NCBI GenBank assembly: GCA_029557895.1
Contig: JAKQHT010000003.1
Location: forward strand, 124,001-188,000
DNA length: 64,000 bases
Direction of reading: 5' to 3'
Origin: Bacteroidota bacterium
GTDB lineage: Bacteria; Bacteroidota; Bacteroidia; Flavobacteriales; Flavobacteriaceae
The notes beneath the pieces were generated by a model, which was given only the letters and a program-made list of their open reading frames with translations, was not told the DNA's origin and did not search any database. The stretch's first letter is position 1. Each line of letters opens with the position of its first letter. Shown here one piece after another: positions 62,956 to 64,000 of this stretch. A program made the position numbers and the translations under genes.

Positions 62956-62988
62956 AAGGGCCGTTGGCATTGTGGCCAACTGCGCACT

Positions 62989-63014
62989 ATTGATTGGTTG
63001 AAATCAATTTTGTT
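62989..63014. terminator. Weak hairpin between the DinB-family gene and aroB
   Basis: Stem ATTGATT / AATCAAT (62989-62995 with 63002-63008), six-base loop, then TTTGTT. A+T-rich and with an interrupted T tract, so only a weak terminator candidate. Confidence 0.35.
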
Positions 63015-63066
63015 CTGTGTTTTTTTGCAATCGATATTCCTGCAAAGTTTCTAAACGCCACATTGA

Positions 63067-64000
63067 CTAACTTTCATAATAGGCGAATGCTTCCAAGATA
63101 AGAGCGTTGTCCACAACACAATCTACTACGGGTTTGCCGATGGATTCAAGAAGTACAAAATTCACCTGTCCATGGGTGTTTTTCTTGTCGTATTTCAGCA
63201 GTTCCATTATGGTTGCACGATCTTCCTCGCTTATTTCGACTTTGCCAAAATGGTTTTGCATGGTGGTTTTAACAGCGTCGCAATCGCCTTTTGGAAAGCA
63301 TTTTAGCTTGTGCGATATAAAGCATTCCATTACCAATCCTATGGCGATGGCCTCACCGTGAAGCAGGGTGTTCCTGTCCATCTTGCCCAAGAAAAAAGAT
63401 TCGGTGGCGTGTCCCAGCGTGTGCCCGAAATTCAGGTATTTGCGCTCTTTGGCCTCAAAAGGGTCTTGGGCAACAATGTTGCTTTTTATCAGTATCGAAT
63501 CGCGGATCAATCGGTCGAGGTCTTCCGAAGCCATTTGGTCAAGGCTTGAAAGTTGCTGCCAATGGTCCAGATCGTTTATGAGTCCGTGTTTGAGCATTTC
63601 TGCCAGTCCGGAACGCATTTGGTTTTTTGGTAAAGTTCCCAAAAATGATGTGTCTACCAATACCATTTCACCGGAACGGATTATGCCTATCTGATTTTTT
63701 AATGTTCCAAGGTCGATGCCGGTTTTGCCACCTACCGAAGCATCAACCATCGCTAGTAGTGTAGTGGGCACATTGATGTACCGAATACCTCTCTTATAAG
63801 TGCATGCCACAAACCCGCCAAGGTCTGTCACTACACCACCGCCGAGGTTGATTACAAGGCTTTTACGGTCTGCGCCAAGTTCAGAAAGCACATTCCAGAC
63901 ACTAATGCAGGTTTCAATGGACTTCGTTTCTTCGCCAGTTTCTATCTCAATGATCTCTATGGGGATATCGGTTTCTATCTGTGCGATGAATTTGGGGAGG
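63067..64000 (-). CDS. aroB: 3-dehydroquinate synthase (5' end outside window)
   Basis: The reading frame is open from the window edge and ends at 63067, giving about 310 residues; the N-terminus lies beyond 64000. The apparent start at 63891 is an internal GTG, since the frame upstream continues with ETGEETKSIETCISVW, the family's conserved E-x-G-E-x-x-K region. NAD-binding region INLGGGVVTDLGGFVACTYKRG, then PTTLLAMVDASVGGKTGID, and metal-binding residues in LAEMLKHGLI, FGHTLGHA and LHGEAIAIGLV are all intact. The enzyme closes the second step of the shikimate pathway. Confidence 0.97.
   Translation of the reverse strand, partial: LPKFIAQIETDIPIEIIEIETGEETKSIETCISVWNVLSELGADRKSLVINLGGGVVTDLGGFVACTYKRGIRYINVPTTLLAMVDASVGGKTGIDLGTLKNQIGIIRSGEMVLVDTSFLGTLPKNQMRSGLAEMLKHGLINDLDHWQQLSSLDQMASEDLDRLIRDSILIKSNIVAQDPFEAKERKYLNFGHTLGHATESFFLGKMDRNTLLHGEAIAIGLVMECFISHKLKCFPKGDCDAVKTTMQNHFGKVEISEEDRATIMELLKYDKKNTHGQVNFVLLESIGKPVVDCVVDNALILEAFAYYES

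Noticed and set aside
62963-62980. Hairpin GTTGGC / GCCAAC after the DinB-family gene
   Set aside because: No T tract follows, so it is not called as a terminator.
63067-63891. aroB read as a complete 274-residue protein starting at 63891
   Set aside because: The frame continues upstream to the window edge with conserved AroB sequence; the GTG at 63891 is internal.
1-64000. tRNA genes, rRNA operons, CRISPR arrays, insertion sequences, integrases or attachment sites
   Set aside because: Looked for typical cloverleaf ends, regular spaced repeats, transposase or integrase motifs and direct repeats next to the synthetase operon; none was seen. RNase P RNA is the only RNA gene I could support.

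Overview
The window reads as a chromosomal segment of a member of the Bacteroidota, most probably a marine-type Flavobacteriaceae. The evidence is a type IX secretion operon (PorP/SprF protein plus a giant protein with a gliding-motility C-terminal sorting domain), a zinc-cluster-free DnaX, many lineage-typical families (DUF3822, DUF4126, DUF3667, BatA, TIGR02757), moderate A+T richness, and many -7 promoter elements of the Bacteroidota type TAnnTTTG placed just upstream of genes. No IS element, integrase, prophage, CRISPR array, tRNA or rRNA operon was found. Most of the window is ordinary housekeeping DNA.

Layout. 1-5504: leftward surface-protein operon (small secreted protein, 1377-aa repeat adhesin, PorP/SprF). 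5846-10047: phosphate block (SixA-like phosphatase, ppk1, exopolyphosphatase) and an outer-membrane barrel. 10111-15513: leftward miaE, lipoprotein and dnaX; the RNase P RNA gene in the opposite direction; then leftward rsmD, DUF3822 and a membrane protein. 15713-23241: rightward RecD-like helicase, DUF4126, an LPS inner-core sugar cluster (kdsB, HAD phosphatase, kdnB-like oxidase, acyltransferase), and acetyl-CoA synthetase. 23275-28215: leftward esterase, dihydroorotase-like protein with a lost metal motif, BatA protein, glycosyltransferase. 28303-38484: M61 protease, TIGR02757, DUF3667, uvrA, sigma factor, a small conserved-looking protein, nth, peroxiredoxin, DUF2200, DUF488. 38931-45608: ClC channel and the topoisomerase IV genes parE-(membrane protein)-parC.

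45595-57114 is the accessory highlight: a compact leftward biosynthetic operon. A 2235-aa hybrid protein (A-PCP-KS-AT-ACP-aminotransferase) is followed by a 1326-aa NRPS (C-A-PCP-TE) and an overlapping Sfp-type phosphopantetheinyl transferase. The domain order predicts that an amino acid is loaded, extended once with malonate, left as a beta-ketone, transaminated to a 3,4-diamino acid, joined to a second amino acid (pocket residues point to glycine) and released. It is flanked by a divergent CPBP-like membrane protein that has lost the protease residues.

58528-64000: methyltransferase and lipoprotein, an XRE regulator facing an M14 carboxypeptidase-like gene across a region with three TTAC-N4-GTAA inverted repeats, an Lrp/AsnC regulator, a DinB-family protein, and aroB running off the right edge. 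All assignments come from reading motifs by eye; no database search was run.
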